DNA from: FEN-1219 sp963744305
GTDB lineage: Bacteria; Pseudomonadota; Gammaproteobacteria; Steroidobacterales; Rariloculaceae
Length of the DNA: 64,000 bases
Reading direction: 5' to 3'
Assembly: GCA_963744305.1 (NCBI GenBank)
Contig: CAVUTF010000009.1
Coordinates: forward strand, 248,001 to 312,000
Positions 50,323 through 59,057 of the stretch are shown here, piece after piece. Made by a program: the position numbers and the translations under genes. Position 1 is the first letter of the stretch; the number at the start of each line of letters is the position of its first letter. Under the pieces are notes generated by a model, which searched no databases, was not told the origin of the DNA, and saw only the letters and a list, made by a program, of their open reading frames with translations.

Positions 50323-50332
50323 GGGACCACGC

Positions 50333-50698
50333 GTGAAGCAGCTGCTCGCCGCGTCCGCCCTGCTCTGCTTCGTATCGAGCGCGGCGGCTCAATCCGCGCG
50401 CATGGGGCGCGCGGCGATCGCGAACGGCGAGAGCGTTTACCTGCGCGTCGGCTGCCAGGCGTGCCACGGCACGGTGGGCCACGGCGGCGCCGCGCCGCGG
50501 CTGGCGCCGAATACGCTGCCGCTACCGGGCTTTACGACTTGGGTCCGCAACGGCACGCCGGGCAGGACCTTCGCGACCGGCATGCCGGCGTACCCGCCCA
50601 GCGTCATCAGCGATGCCGACCTCGCGGACGTCCGCGCGTATCTCGCGAGCCTGCCACCGCCGCCGCCGGTGGCCGAGATCCCGCTGCTCGCACCTTAG
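50333..50698 (+). CDS. Small exported mono-haem cytochrome c
   Basis: This 121-residue protein starts with GTG 50333 (AGGGGA six bases upstream) and a signal peptide MKQLLAASALLCFVSSAAAQ. The haem motif CQACHG lies at about residues 42-47, with GHGGAAPRLAPNTLPLPG following and a probable axial Met in FATGMPAYPPSVISDAD. It ends with a Pro-rich tail. This is a class I c-type cytochrome. Its position 10 bp after the exported TPP enzyme indicates a joint redox role in the periplasm. Confidence 0.82.
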   Translation: MKQLLAASALLCFVSSAAAQSARMGRAAIANGESVYLRVGCQACHGTVGHGGAAPRLAPNTLPLPGFTTWVRNGTPGRTFATGMPAYPPSVISDADLADVRAYLASLPPPPPVAEIPLLAP

Positions 50699-50908
50699 CG
50701 CCTACTCGCTTTGCGGCGCCCAAGGAAGAAAATGATTCCAGCGAGCGGTCAAGTCCCGCAGGCCTTAAAGTAAGGTCTACCATCCCCCTCCGCGGAGGGA
50801 TTGATCACGCAGGATCGGTCACGGAGCGGATGACTCGTCGGGGGCCCGTCGAGCACAACCAAGAGGCAAACCGTGGTCGCCGTCGGGAGCAGGAGACAGC
50901 AGCAGGGC

Positions 50909-52669
50909 ATGCGAATCGCGCTATGGACCCTCTGCGGATGCCTCGTGATCTGCAATTTCTGCTGCGTCGGAGCGGTCGCCGAGACCGTCGAGGTGGAGGT
51001 CGTCGGGCTCGCGGACGATCTCGAGAAGAACGTTCTTGCCTATTTGAGCATCGCCGACCTCGGCAAGGAGGGCGCGGAGGCGTCGCAGCCTGTCACCGAA
51101 AGCAACGTGCGCCGCCTGCACGGCGCGGCGCGCAATGAAATAGAGCGCGCGCTGCAGCCCTTCGGGTACTACGAGCCTACCATCCGCTCGACGTTGCAGC
51201 GCGCGGAGGACGACTGGCTCGCGCGCTACGACGTCGATCCCGGCGCGCCCACCGTCGTCGACCGCGTCGAGATCCGCGCGGTCGGCGACGGGAGCGACGA
51301 GCCGGCGGTGCGCGAAGCGCTCGGATCCGCCACGTTTACGCCGGGCGAAGTGCTGCAGCACACGAAGTACGAAGCCGCGAAACAGCGGCTCTTCGACGCG
51401 GCCTACGACGCGGGCTTCATCGACGCCGTCTATGAGCGCGCACAGATGCTCGTGCGGCTCGAGGAACGCGAGGCCGACATCCAACTGAGCCTCGATACCG
51501 GCCCGAAGTACTACTTCGGCGACGTCGAGATCGAGCAGGACATTCTCGATCCGAGCTTCGTCTCCAAGTTCGTGCGCGTCGAGCGCGACGAGCCGTTCAG
51601 CTCCGATCGCCTCATCGAGCTACAGCTCGCCCTCGGCGACAGCGGTTACTTCGACAACGTGACGGTGGACGTCAGGCGCGCCGAAGCGGTCGACCGCCGC
51701 GTGCCGATCGTGGTTCACACCACGCCGCGCCAAACACAGGATTACACGGTCGGCGTCGGCTACGGCACGGACACGGGGCCGCGACTGAGCTTTGGGACGG
51801 AGCTGCGGCGTCTCAACCGGCGCGGCCACCGCTTCAACGCCGACTTTCGCTTGTCGGAAATCGCGACCACGGCCGCGGCCGAGTATCAGATCCCTGTGAA
51901 GAACGTCGCGACCGACACGTTGAGCTTTCGCGGTTCCCTCGGCACGCGAGAAATCGGCGATTTGGACACCGACCAGATCTCCCTCGGCGCGAGCTTGAAT
52001 GACGTATGGCACGGTTTCGAGCGCAGGCTCTACGTGGTCGCGGAGAGCGAGAGCTGGACGGAAAACGACCAGCCGCTCTCGGAGACCGTGCTCTATCCGG
52101 GCATGCAGCTCACTTCTCGGCAAGCTGCGGACGCGGACTCGCTCTTCACGCGCAAGGGCTACTCCTGGTCTACCGACGTCCGCGGCGGCTCGGAGAGTCT
52201 ACGGTCATCGACGAGCTTCCTGCGCCTGCACGTCACCGGCAACGTCGTCGTGCCGCTCGCGGAGCGCGTCCGCTTCTTGTTCCGCTCCGAGTACGGCGCA
52301 ATCGACGTCGACGAGCTGTCGCGGCTGCCGCCGTCCCAGCGCTTCTTCGCGGGCGGAGATCGGAGCGTCCGCGGTTATCGATACGAAAAGCTCGGTCCGA
52401 CGGACACTACGGGCGCAGTCGTCGGCGGCCGCTACCTCGTCACGGCAAACGTCGAGCTCGATTACCTGTTCTTTCGCAACTACGGCGCGGCGGTGTTCTA
52501 CGACGCAGGCAACGCCGCGAACGAGCCGTGGCCTGATGTGAAACGCAGCGTCGGCATCGGCATGCGGTGGCGTTCGCCCGTCGGCATGCTACGGATCGAC
52601 ATCGCGCGTCCGCAAGACGATCCGGACACGGACTATCGGCTGCATTTGAGCATCGGATCCGACTTATGA
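50909..52669 (+). CDS. tamA: TamA-like outer-membrane assembly protein (BamA/Omp85 family)
   Basis: This 586-residue protein has a signal peptide (MRIALWTLCGCLVICNFCC to AVAET). Three POTRA-type domains follow over about residues 25-265, with LQPFGYYEPTIRSTLQ, YEAAKQRLFDAAYDAGFIDA and GDSGYFDNVTVDV. The Omp85 barrel occupies residues 275-586, has the VRGY-type motif GGDRSVRGYRYEKLGP and ends LHLSIGSDL. ATG 50909 is chosen over GTG 50873 because the signal peptide begins there. TamA works in the outer membrane with TamB to insert or transport envelope components. The stop overlaps the tamB start. Confidence 0.88.
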   Translation: MRIALWTLCGCLVICNFCCVGAVAETVEVEVVGLADDLEKNVLAYLSIADLGKEGAEASQPVTESNVRRLHGAARNEIERALQPFGYYEPTIRSTLQRAEDDWLARYDVDPGAPTVVDRVEIRAVGDGSDEPAVREALGSATFTPGEVLQHTKYEAAKQRLFDAAYDAGFIDAVYERAQMLVRLEEREADIQLSLDTGPKYYFGDVEIEQDILDPSFVSKFVRVERDEPFSSDRLIELQLALGDSGYFDNVTVDVRRAEAVDRRVPIVVHTTPRQTQDYTVGVGYGTDTGPRLSFGTELRRLNRRGHRFNADFRLSEIATTAAAEYQIPVKNVATDTLSFRGSLGTREIGDLDTDQISLGASLNDVWHGFERRLYVVAESESWTENDQPLSETVLYPGMQLTSRQAADADSLFTRKGYSWSTDVRGGSESLRSSTSFLRLHVTGNVVVPLAERVRFLFRSEYGAIDVDELSRLPPSQRFFAGGDRSVRGYRYEKLGPTDTTGAVVGGRYLVTANVELDYLFFRNYGAAVFYDAGNAANEPWPDVKRSVGIGMRWRSPVGMLRIDIARPQDDPDTDYRLHLSIGSDL

Positions 52670-55600
52670 AGCGCGTGCTACTCAGGTCGGCGTTGACCTT
52701 GGGCGCGATCGTGCTCGCTGCGCTGCTCGTCGCGGCCGGCGTGCTGCTCTGGGCCGCGGTCTCGGAGAGCGGATTGCGGTTCGTTTGGCAGCGGGTCGCG
52801 GCGCGATTGCCGCCTGGCGTCTCGATCGCAACCGTCGAGGGCCGGCTCGCCGGACCGCTCGTGCTCGGTGGGATCACGGTGCAGAGCGAGACGTTCGAGC
52901 TTCGCGTCGAGCGCGTCGAGCTCCGGTGGAATCCGCGAGCGCTGCTCGGACGAACGTTCGACGTCGAGCGGCTCGACGTGCGGGTCGTGGACGTCGTTCT
53001 GCTTCCGGCCGAGCAGCCCGCCGCGTCCGACGAGCCGTTCCGGTTGCCCGCATCCGTCGACCTGCCGGTAGACATCCGCGTCGGTAGCGCCTCGGTCGAG
53101 GAGCTTCGCTTCCGCTCGAATCCGAACGCGGAACCGTTGTCGATCGAGCGCGCGAGCATTGCGGGGAGCCTCGACGCGGACCTGTTCGAGCTCGACGAGC
53201 TCGTCGTGCGCGGCCCGGTTTTCGACGTTTCCGGCGATGCGAGCGTCGTGCCGCGTGACGCGTATGAGACGAGCGGGCGCGTAGACTGGGTATTGCAGCC
53301 CGGCCAATATCCCGAAGCACGCGGCAGCACGCAATTCTCCGGCAATCTCGAAGCGCTCACGATCGAGCAGCGCGTCGAAGCGCCGTACGACGCGCGCGTC
53401 GATCTGCGCGTGGAGGAACCGCTGGCGGCGCTGCGCGTCGATGGCGAGATTGCGTTCACGATGCAGCCGGCTGCGTTCGGCATCGAGCAAGCGCCGGTCG
53501 AAACGGTCGGTTCCACGCTGTCGTTCCGCGGCACGCTCGAGGCGCTCGATTTGACCGGCCGCGTGCAGCTCGAAGGCGGTGAAGCCGACGGTGTCGCAGC
53601 CGATATCGCGGCGCTCTACGCGGGAAACGCCGTCGAAATCCGGGCGCTCGACCTCGTCGATGGCGGATCGCGCGCCGCGATTCACGCCTCGGGCCGCGTA
53701 ACGACTGGCGCCGAGCAACCCGCGCTCGAGCTCGAAGCGACGTGGTCGGAGCTGCAGTGGCCGCTGCGCGGCGAGCCGCAGGTTGCGAGCGACTCGGGCT
53801 CGCTCGAGCTGCGCGGCACGTTCCGTGATTACGCCGTCGCGTTCGCCGGCGACCTGGCGCTCGCCGACGGGACCGAAGGCAAAGTGAGCGCGAGCGGCAC
53901 GGGCGACGCGGAAACGCTCACGCTCGAACGGATCGACGTCGAAGCGTTACGCGGACGGCTCGCCGGCCGCATGAACGCGCGCTGGGCGCCGAACCTTTCG
54001 GGTGCGATCGAGTTGACTGGAACCGATCTCGATCCCGGCGTGCTGCTGCAAGAATGGCCGGGGCGAGTCGGGGCGCGTGTGCGCGCCGACGCCGCGATCG
54101 AGGGTGAAGACTTGACCGTCGCGCTGCACGAGCTTGCCGTCGACGGGCGATTGCGCGACCGCGCGATCGCATTGAGCGCGCGTGGCGCCTATGCTGCCGA
54201 CACCCTGCGGATCGACGCCTTGACGCTGCGCTCGGGATCGACCGACGTGAGCGCGCGCGGCACGGCCGGCACCGAGCTCGCACTCGAATGGCGGATCGAG
54301 AGTCCAGACCTCGGCGAAATCTGGCCGGAGCTCGGGGGACGACTCTCGGCGCACGGCGAGCTGCGCGGTCCGCGCGATCGGCCTCGCGTCGGCGTCGAGG
54401 CGCGCGCGGAAGCGCTCCGCTTCATGGACTTAGGTGTCGACGACGTCGAGCTCACGACCGACGTCGACATCGCCGGAAAAGCTCATTCGTCGCTCGCGCT
54501 CGCCGTCTCCTCGGCGCAAGTGCCGGGCGCCGCGATTCGGCAACTGCAGTTGACCGGCGAGGGCAACGCCGCCCGCCACGCTCTCGCGCTCACGACGACG
54601 ACGAGCGTCGGCACCGCGGAGCTAGGCCTGACCGGCAACGTCGCCGATCCCTGGACGCGTGGTTTCGCGTGGAGCTTCGAGCTCGACACGGCAACCATCG
54701 CGTATCCGGAGCTCACCCCGTGGGGCCTTCGCGAACCTGTCACCGGCCGCGTCACGAGGACGGAAGCCGAGCTCGATCAGGCCTGCTGGCAGAGCGACAC
54801 GGCGGAGCTTTGCGTCGAAGGGACGCGTGGCGCGGCCGGCACGCAGGCGCAGTTCGCGCTTTCGCAGCTTAGGTTCGACTACTTCGCCGCGCTGCTGGCG
54901 AAGCCCGTGCGGCTCGAAGGGGACTTGAGTCTCGAAGGCAAATTCGAGCAAGCCGGGAACGGTGCGCCGCAACTCGACGTGTCGCTTCGAACGTCGCCCG
55001 GTCGGCTCATCGCCGACGACATTGCGGATGGCGGCGACGCCGACGAAGCGTATGCGCTCGCGTTCGGCCCCGCAGACGGCCGCGTCACGATGAATGACGA
55101 TCGCTTCGAAGGCTCGCTGCGCGTGCCGTTTGCCGAGCAAGGCGAGCTCGAGGCGAGCGCGCGCGTCGGGGCAGGCGCGGGAGCGCCGTTCGCGCAGCGT
55201 GCGCTCGACGGCCAGCTCATGTCGAACGTCGCATCGCTCGACTTCGTCTCGGAGCTCGTCACGCAAGTGCAGAACATACAAGGTGCGGTGACCGGCGATC
55301 TGCGCGTCGCGGGCACGGTCGGCAAACCGCAGGTCGCAGGTTCGCTTACGCTCGAGGGCGGCAGCGCGACCTTGCCCGGAACCAACGTCGAGCTCGAGGA
55401 TGTCGAGCTCGAGCTCGCGGGCGACGGCGAGAGCGGCCTCACGGTCGGCGCACAGGCGCGCAGCGGCGGCGGCACCCTGAGCGCCGAAGGCCGCGTAACG
55501 CTCTTGGGAGCGGGGCCGGAGGGCCGAATCGCCGTCGTAGGCGACGCGTTCGAAGTCGTCGATACGGTCGACGCGCAGGTCGTCGTGTCCCCGGACCTCG

Positions 55601-56481
55601 ATCTCGTGTTGACGCGCGACGGCATCGAGCTCACGGGTTCGGTGACCGTGCCGCGCGCGAGGCTGACGCCGCGCGACACGGGCGAGTCGGCGGTGGCGGT
55701 ATCGAGCGACCAAGTGATCGTCGCGTCCGGTGACGAAGCCGACCAGCCGGCCGCTCGGCCGTTCACCGCCAACGTGCGTCTCGCGCTCGGCGACGAGGTT
55801 CACCTGGACGGCTACGGTCTGACTGGCCGCTTGGTCGGCGCGATCGAGATCACGGAGAGACCCGGCGAGCCGACAGCGGCGAGCGGCGAGCTCCGCGTGC
55901 AGGAAGGTATCTATGAGGCGTACGGTCAGAAGCTCGAAATCGAGACAGGCCGCGTCGTGTTCGCCGGCGGACCCATCACCGAGCCCGGACTCGACATCGA
56001 GGCCGTGCGGCGGCCCACCGAAGACATCGTCGTCGGCGCGCGAGTGCGCGGCGTGCTGGCCGCGCCCGAGCTCTCGCTGTTCTCGGAGCCGCCGATGGCG
56101 CAGCAGGAGCAACTGTCGTATCTCGTGCTCGGACGGCCGCTCGACGATGCGTCCGCATCGGAGTCGTCGGCGATGTCGCGCGCGGCGCTCGTGCTCGGGC
56201 TCAGAGGCGGCAACTTCGTCTCGGAGAACATCAGCGAGAACCTCGGCCTCGACACGTTCGGCATCGAAACCGATTCCGGCGAGGCGGCGTCCGAAGCGGC
56301 GTTCGTGATCGGCAAGTACCTTACGCCGAGCCTGTACGTGAGCTACGGCATCGGGTTATTGGAGCCCGTCAAAACGGTCAAGCTCCGCTACGCGATTTCC
56401 AAGCGTTGGCGGCTCGTGACCGAGTCGTCGTCGGAGGCGAGCGGCGGTGACGTGATCTACAACATCGAACGCGGCCGATGA
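52666..56481 (+). CDS. tamB: TamB-like translocation/assembly protein (AsmA/DUF490 family)
   Basis: This intact 1271-residue protein starts at ATG 52666, overlapping the tamA TGA by four bases. A single N-terminal membrane helix (LTLGAIVLAALLVAAGVLLW) precedes a very long repetitive beta-rich domain; the DUF490 C-terminal domain includes LRVQEGIYEAYGQKLEIETG, RVVFAGGPITEPGLDIEAVR and LSYLVLGRPLDDASASESSA, then LTPSLYVSYGIGLLEPV and KLRYAISKRW. TamB spans from the inner membrane toward TamA and forms a hydrophobic groove that carries lipids between membranes. Gene order and overlap match the conserved tamAB operon. Confidence 0.9.
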   Translation: MKRVLLRSALTLGAIVLAALLVAAGVLLWAAVSESGLRFVWQRVAARLPPGVSIATVEGRLAGPLVLGGITVQSETFELRVERVELRWNPRALLGRTFDVERLDVRVVDVVLLPAEQPAASDEPFRLPASVDLPVDIRVGSASVEELRFRSNPNAEPLSIERASIAGSLDADLFELDELVVRGPVFDVSGDASVVPRDAYETSGRVDWVLQPGQYPEARGSTQFSGNLEALTIEQRVEAPYDARVDLRVEEPLAALRVDGEIAFTMQPAAFGIEQAPVETVGSTLSFRGTLEALDLTGRVQLEGGEADGVAADIAALYAGNAVEIRALDLVDGGSRAAIHASGRVTTGAEQPALELEATWSELQWPLRGEPQVASDSGSLELRGTFRDYAVAFAGDLALADGTEGKVSASGTGDAETLTLERIDVEALRGRLAGRMNARWAPNLSGAIELTGTDLDPGVLLQEWPGRVGARVRADAAIEGEDLTVALHELAVDGRLRDRAIALSARGAYAADTLRIDALTLRSGSTDVSARGTAGTELALEWRIESPDLGEIWPELGGRLSAHGELRGPRDRPRVGVEARAEALRFMDLGVDDVELTTDVDIAGKAHSSLALAVSSAQVPGAAIRQLQLTGEGNAARHALALTTTTSVGTAELGLTGNVADPWTRGFAWSFELDTATIAYPELTPWGLREPVTGRVTRTEAELDQACWQSDTAELCVEGTRGAAGTQAQFALSQLRFDYFAALLAKPVRLEGDLSLEGKFEQAGNGAPQLDVSLRTSPGRLIADDIADGGDADEAYALAFGPADGRVTMNDDRFEGSLRVPFAEQGELEASARVGAGAGAPFAQRALDGQLMSNVASLDFVSELVTQVQNIQGAVTGDLRVAGTVGKPQVAGSLTLEGGSATLPGTNVELEDVELELAGDGESGLTVGAQARSGGGTLSAEGRVTLLGAGPEGRIAVVGDAFEVVDTVDAQVVVSPDLDLVLTRDGIELTGSVTVPRARLTPRDTGESAVAVSSDQVIVASGDEADQPAARPFTANVRLALGDEVHLDGYGLTGRLVGAIEITERPGEPTAASGELRVQEGIYEAYGQKLEIETGRVVFAGGPITEPGLDIEAVRRPTEDIVVGARVRGVLAAPELSLFSEPPMAQQEQLSYLVLGRPLDDASASESSAMSRAALVLGLRGGNFVSENISENLGLDTFGIETDSGEAASEAAFVIGKYLTPSLYVSYGIGLLEPVKTVKLRYAISKRWRLVTESSSEASGGDVIYNIERGR

Positions 56482-57005
56482 GTGCCTCCGCGATACGCCG
56501 CGGCATTCAAGCTCAGACCACCATCGACTCGTCCTCCAAACTCTCCATCTCGCACCCGAAGACCTCAAGTTGGATCGAACAAGCCTGTCGTGCGCTCGCC
56601 GATCGCTACCGCCGCGATTCCGAGGCGCAAGCCGGTAACTCGGTGCACGACGTGGCGCTGAAGTCGCAACAGACGTTCTTGCAGTTGGCGGATCGGATCA
56701 CGGCCGTGGTCAAGGAAACCGAGGACGCCGTGGAGTTCTGGTCGACTCAGAACGCCGAGGCAGCGCTACTGCGGGTTGAGGAGTCACCGGCCGCGCGTCT
56801 CGCAGGCTTTTTGCACGAAGCGTTGCGGGCGTGCCAGAAGCCCCCTTCGGAAACCTCTCATCAATATTCCAACGGGCCGATTACGCCGCCGTGTTTCATC
56901 TGCGACTCGAGTATCGCTTGGTCGCGCGCGCGTATCTCTTCACCCCCGTCATGGAGCACTCGTTCCTTGTGCGCTGTAATCGCAACCTGCTGCTGTGGCG
57001 TATAG
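56478..57005 (+). CDS. Hypothetical protein overlapping tamB stop
   Basis: ATG 56478 overlaps the tamB TGA by four bases. The frame opens with KTSSWIEQACRALADRYRRD and continues with SQQTFLQLADRITAVVKETE and AARLAGFLHEALRACQK up to about residue 115, a helical, charged region. The rest overlaps the opposite-strand TonB gene (ending 56861) and looks non-coding, so the true end may lie nearer 56860 with a frame error. A 24-codon part recurs at 47.2 kb. Family unknown; coding of the first two thirds is likely. Confidence 0.45.
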   Translation: MSASAIRRGIQAQTTIDSSSKLSISHPKTSSWIEQACRALADRYRRDSEAQAGNSVHDVALKSQQTFLQLADRITAVVKETEDAVEFWSTQNAEAALLRVEESPAARLAGFLHEALRACQKPPSETSHQYSNGPITPPCFICDSSIAWSRARISSPPSWSTRSLCAVIATCCCGV

Positions 57006-57643
57006 CAGAATGTGTAATCGATACGCGTCCCCGGGCGCTTCCCAGTCTTGCAAATTGGCTCTTCGGGCGGCAGGGGGCTTCCTTCGGTGATCACCGTGTC
57101 ATGCGCGACCAACGCGTCTGCGCCGGTGGCCGCCAATGCAAGGCTCGTCTGCTCGAGCTGCGGGTCGGCGATCGCTGAACTCGCCGCGAAGCTTTCCTCG
57201 CTCTCGGATAGAGGCGCCGGCGTGGTCGATTCGTTGGATACGTAGAGCGGATCCAGTTGGTCCAGCCTAAAGCGATAGGTCCGGCACGCCTCCAACGGGG
57301 ATGCTATTTCGCCGGCTGCGAGCGGCTTGAACGTCGATGCACGGATCGATCTCAGCGCTGGTTTCTCGAAAATCCTGTGTGTGCTGCTGCGGACCTTGGG
57401 TCGGACGACCTCACCCAACGCGTCGACCGTATAACAGACGGTCGCCTCACCCTCCAGGCGGTCCCGTCGCGCGTCGTCAGGGTACTCGGGAAAATCGCTG
57501 GTGACTGGCGTCCGGTCAGGCTGCAAATCTGAGACACGCTGGCGGGGATTTCCGCTTTCTTGCGCCAGTGCGGACCCCGCTACCATTAGCACGGATCCAG
57601 TGATGACGACGGGGATGCGCCGCAGTAGCGTGTTACTTGTCAT
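56861..57643 (-). CDS. TonB-domain (energy transducer C-terminal-like) exported protein
   Basis: ATG 57643 (MTSNTLLRRIPVVITGSVLM) opens a signal peptide ending SALAQ. A TonB C-terminal-like module lies at about residues 48-120: YPDDARRDRLEGEATVCYTV, VDALGEVVRPKVRSS and FEKPALRSIRASTFKPLAAG. A polar, Cys-containing C-terminal region (PICKTGKRPGTRIDYTFCYT) follows. No membrane anchor or Pro-rich spacer of true TonB is present, so it is probably a periplasmic TonB-like protein rather than the transducer. The start overlaps the stop of the TPR gene by 11 bases. Confidence 0.75.
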   Translation of the reverse strand: MTSNTLLRRIPVVITGSVLMVAGSALAQESGNPRQRVSDLQPDRTPVTSDFPEYPDDARRDRLEGEATVCYTVDALGEVVRPKVRSSTHRIFEKPALRSIRASTFKPLAAGEIASPLEACRTYRFRLDQLDPLYVSNESTTPAPLSESEESFAASSAIADPQLEQTSLALAATGADALVAHDTVITEGSPLPPEEPICKTGKRPGTRIDYTFCYTPQQQVAITAHKERVLHDGGEEIRARDQAILESQMKHGGVIGPLEY

Positions 57644-58196
57644 TGTCTGGATCCTGCCGATTTTGGCGGTCATCGATTTCAACGGCCGGTGCGACCGGAT
57701 GTACAGCGTCCATATACAAAGCGCGCGCGGCCTTCAGTGTCTGCGCACCGGGATTGATGGCCTCGGCGCGCTTCAGGTCCTCGTCCGCTTTCTCGTATGC
57801 CTCTAGCTCAAGGTAGATCATCGCCCGGCTGTTATAGCCGCGCCAGGCGTTTTCATTGCGCTCGAGCAGCATGTTGCAGTATTTCAACGCCGCGTCGAAT
57901 TGCCGCAGTCGCAGGTAGCCGGTGCAAAGATTGGTCAACGCCGCCTCTTCCTCGCGTTTGCCCTCGGCCAGGCTCAGGCCCTCCAACGTGAGGCGAATGC
58001 CGGTTTCAATGTACCCAGCCTGAATTGCTTGCCCGCCATCGTAAAGTGGTTGATTTCTCGGGCCGACAACCGTGGTGGCGGCGCTCGCCGCAGCTTCGAT
58101 GGGGTCCGCGATTTGTGCCCTCGCCGCGAACGACATCAGAATCGCCACGTTCACCGTGACCAGCAGTGCTAATTGCTGAAAGTATCGACTGCCCAT
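57633..58196 (-). CDS. TPR-repeat exported protein
   Basis: This 187-residue protein has a signal peptide (MGSRYFQQLALLVTVNVAIL to ARAQ). At least two tetratricopeptide repeats lie at about residues 85-155: AALTNLCTGYLRLRQFDAAL, YCNMLLERNENAWRGYNSRA and MIYLELEAYEKADEDLKRAE. A short acidic tail follows. It is likely a periplasmic scaffold. It overlaps the TonB-like gene downstream by 11 bp, a two-gene operon whose products may interact. Confidence 0.78.
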   Translation of the reverse strand: MGSRYFQQLALLVTVNVAILMSFAARAQIADPIEAAASAATTVVGPRNQPLYDGGQAIQAGYIETGIRLTLEGLSLAEGKREEEAALTNLCTGYLRLRQFDAALKYCNMLLERNENAWRGYNSRAMIYLELEAYEKADEDLKRAEAINPGAQTLKAARALYMDAVHPVAPAVEIDDRQNRQDPDNDK

Positions 58197-58361
58197 CTAA
58201 CCGTCCTCCGGCATTGAGCAGGAGTTTCCGCTAGGCCTTTGTTTTCTTTTTTGCGGGCCCCAGAAGCATAGCGCGAATCGATGCTGGGCGCATTGAGTCA
58301 CGCGGTGATTGTCATAGCGGTCTCCCCTTTGCGGTCACGTGCAGCACCCGTGCGGTTTCGT

Positions 58362-58411
58362 CGAACGTGACAGGGTTCAACGTCAGTTCGGGATCGCTGC
58401 CGTATCGTCTG
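58362..58411. repeat. 50-bp block, copy A
   Basis: This 50-bp sequence starts CGAACGTGACAGGGTTCAAC and ends GCCGTATCGTCTG. It recurs ungapped at 60636-60685 and 61034-61083, each time upstream of a small-protein gene of one family. Copies A and C differ at two positions. On the minus strand all three read RRYG(S/A)(D/N)PE.TLN.VTF. Confidence 0.75.
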
Positions 58412-58441
58412 GTCGCTCTCGCTGGGTGTGGATGACAACCA

Positions 58442-58612
58442 ATGGATCGACAGCACGAAGACGAGTACGCGGACATGGAAGCGCTCGACAGCGATCGGCG
58501 AGTCGCTCCAGGGCGGCGAGTGCTCAATGCTCACAGTGTGAGGCGAGATGAGCAGAAGCCGGCGAAACGAACGGAGGCCGAGGCCGACGAGCTCTATCGG
58601 CGATTCCTATAG
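58442..58612 (+). CDS. Small charged protein, family copy A (56 aa)
   Basis: MDRQHEDEYADMEALDSDRR, then VAPGRRVLNAHSV, then RTEAEADELYRRFL-stop. It aligns over its full length with the 57-aa frame at 61089 and over its second half with the 70-aa protein at 60772. The reading frame is kept despite a codon deletion (one Gln) relative to copy C, and the differences include conservative changes, which supports coding. No membrane segment; highly charged. No known family is recognised. No good ribosome-binding site is seen. Confidence 0.5.
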   Translation: MDRQHEDEYADMEALDSDRRVAPGRRVLNAHSVRRDEQKPAKRTEAEADELYRRFL

Positions 58613-59057
58613 GCCGATGATCTCTGCGTGACCGCAGTCACAGTCGATTAGGTACCGACCGCCGGTCTGCGTGACTCTAACAACGAATCCCCGTCCTCAG
58701 TCTTGAACTCGCGGTCATCGCCGTGGCGTTTCAAAGGCGCACTGGCATGCCGTGGCACATATGCCTCGAGACCACCCGCAACACCCTGCGAGACGTGTTC
58801 GGCGAGGTCAAGGTCGACAGGAGCGGCATGGGTTACGCCGATCTGAGGATTCGCTGCTGCCTACAAAAGTGGTAGCGGGGGTAGGCTTTGTAAGAACCCG
58901 CCACGCGAGTTTGCGGCCAGCTGCGTAACAGCCGGGCTTACCAGGAGATGCTGTCAGCGGACCGGCACTCGGGACAGGCTTTGGGGTAATGTAGCCTTTT
59001 GATCTCCTTCACACGCAGTCCGAAGCTAGGCATTAGCCACATCACGGGGGGACAAAG
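58613..59057. other. Intergenic region with a degraded-looking short frame
   Basis: No recognised gene. A 42-codon frame from ATG 58748 (MPWHICLETTRNTLRDVFGE to CCLQKW-stop) has no family match and ends inside the string GGTAGCGGGGGT at 58871-58882, which resembles an initiator-tRNA 3' end. The region before 59058 probably holds the promoter of the DUF6152 fusion gene. Confidence 0.3.

Noticed and set aside
54622..56112. 496-codon minus-strand frame opposite tamB
   Set aside because: It is a shadow caused by biased codon use; the tamB frame is the one with known family structure.
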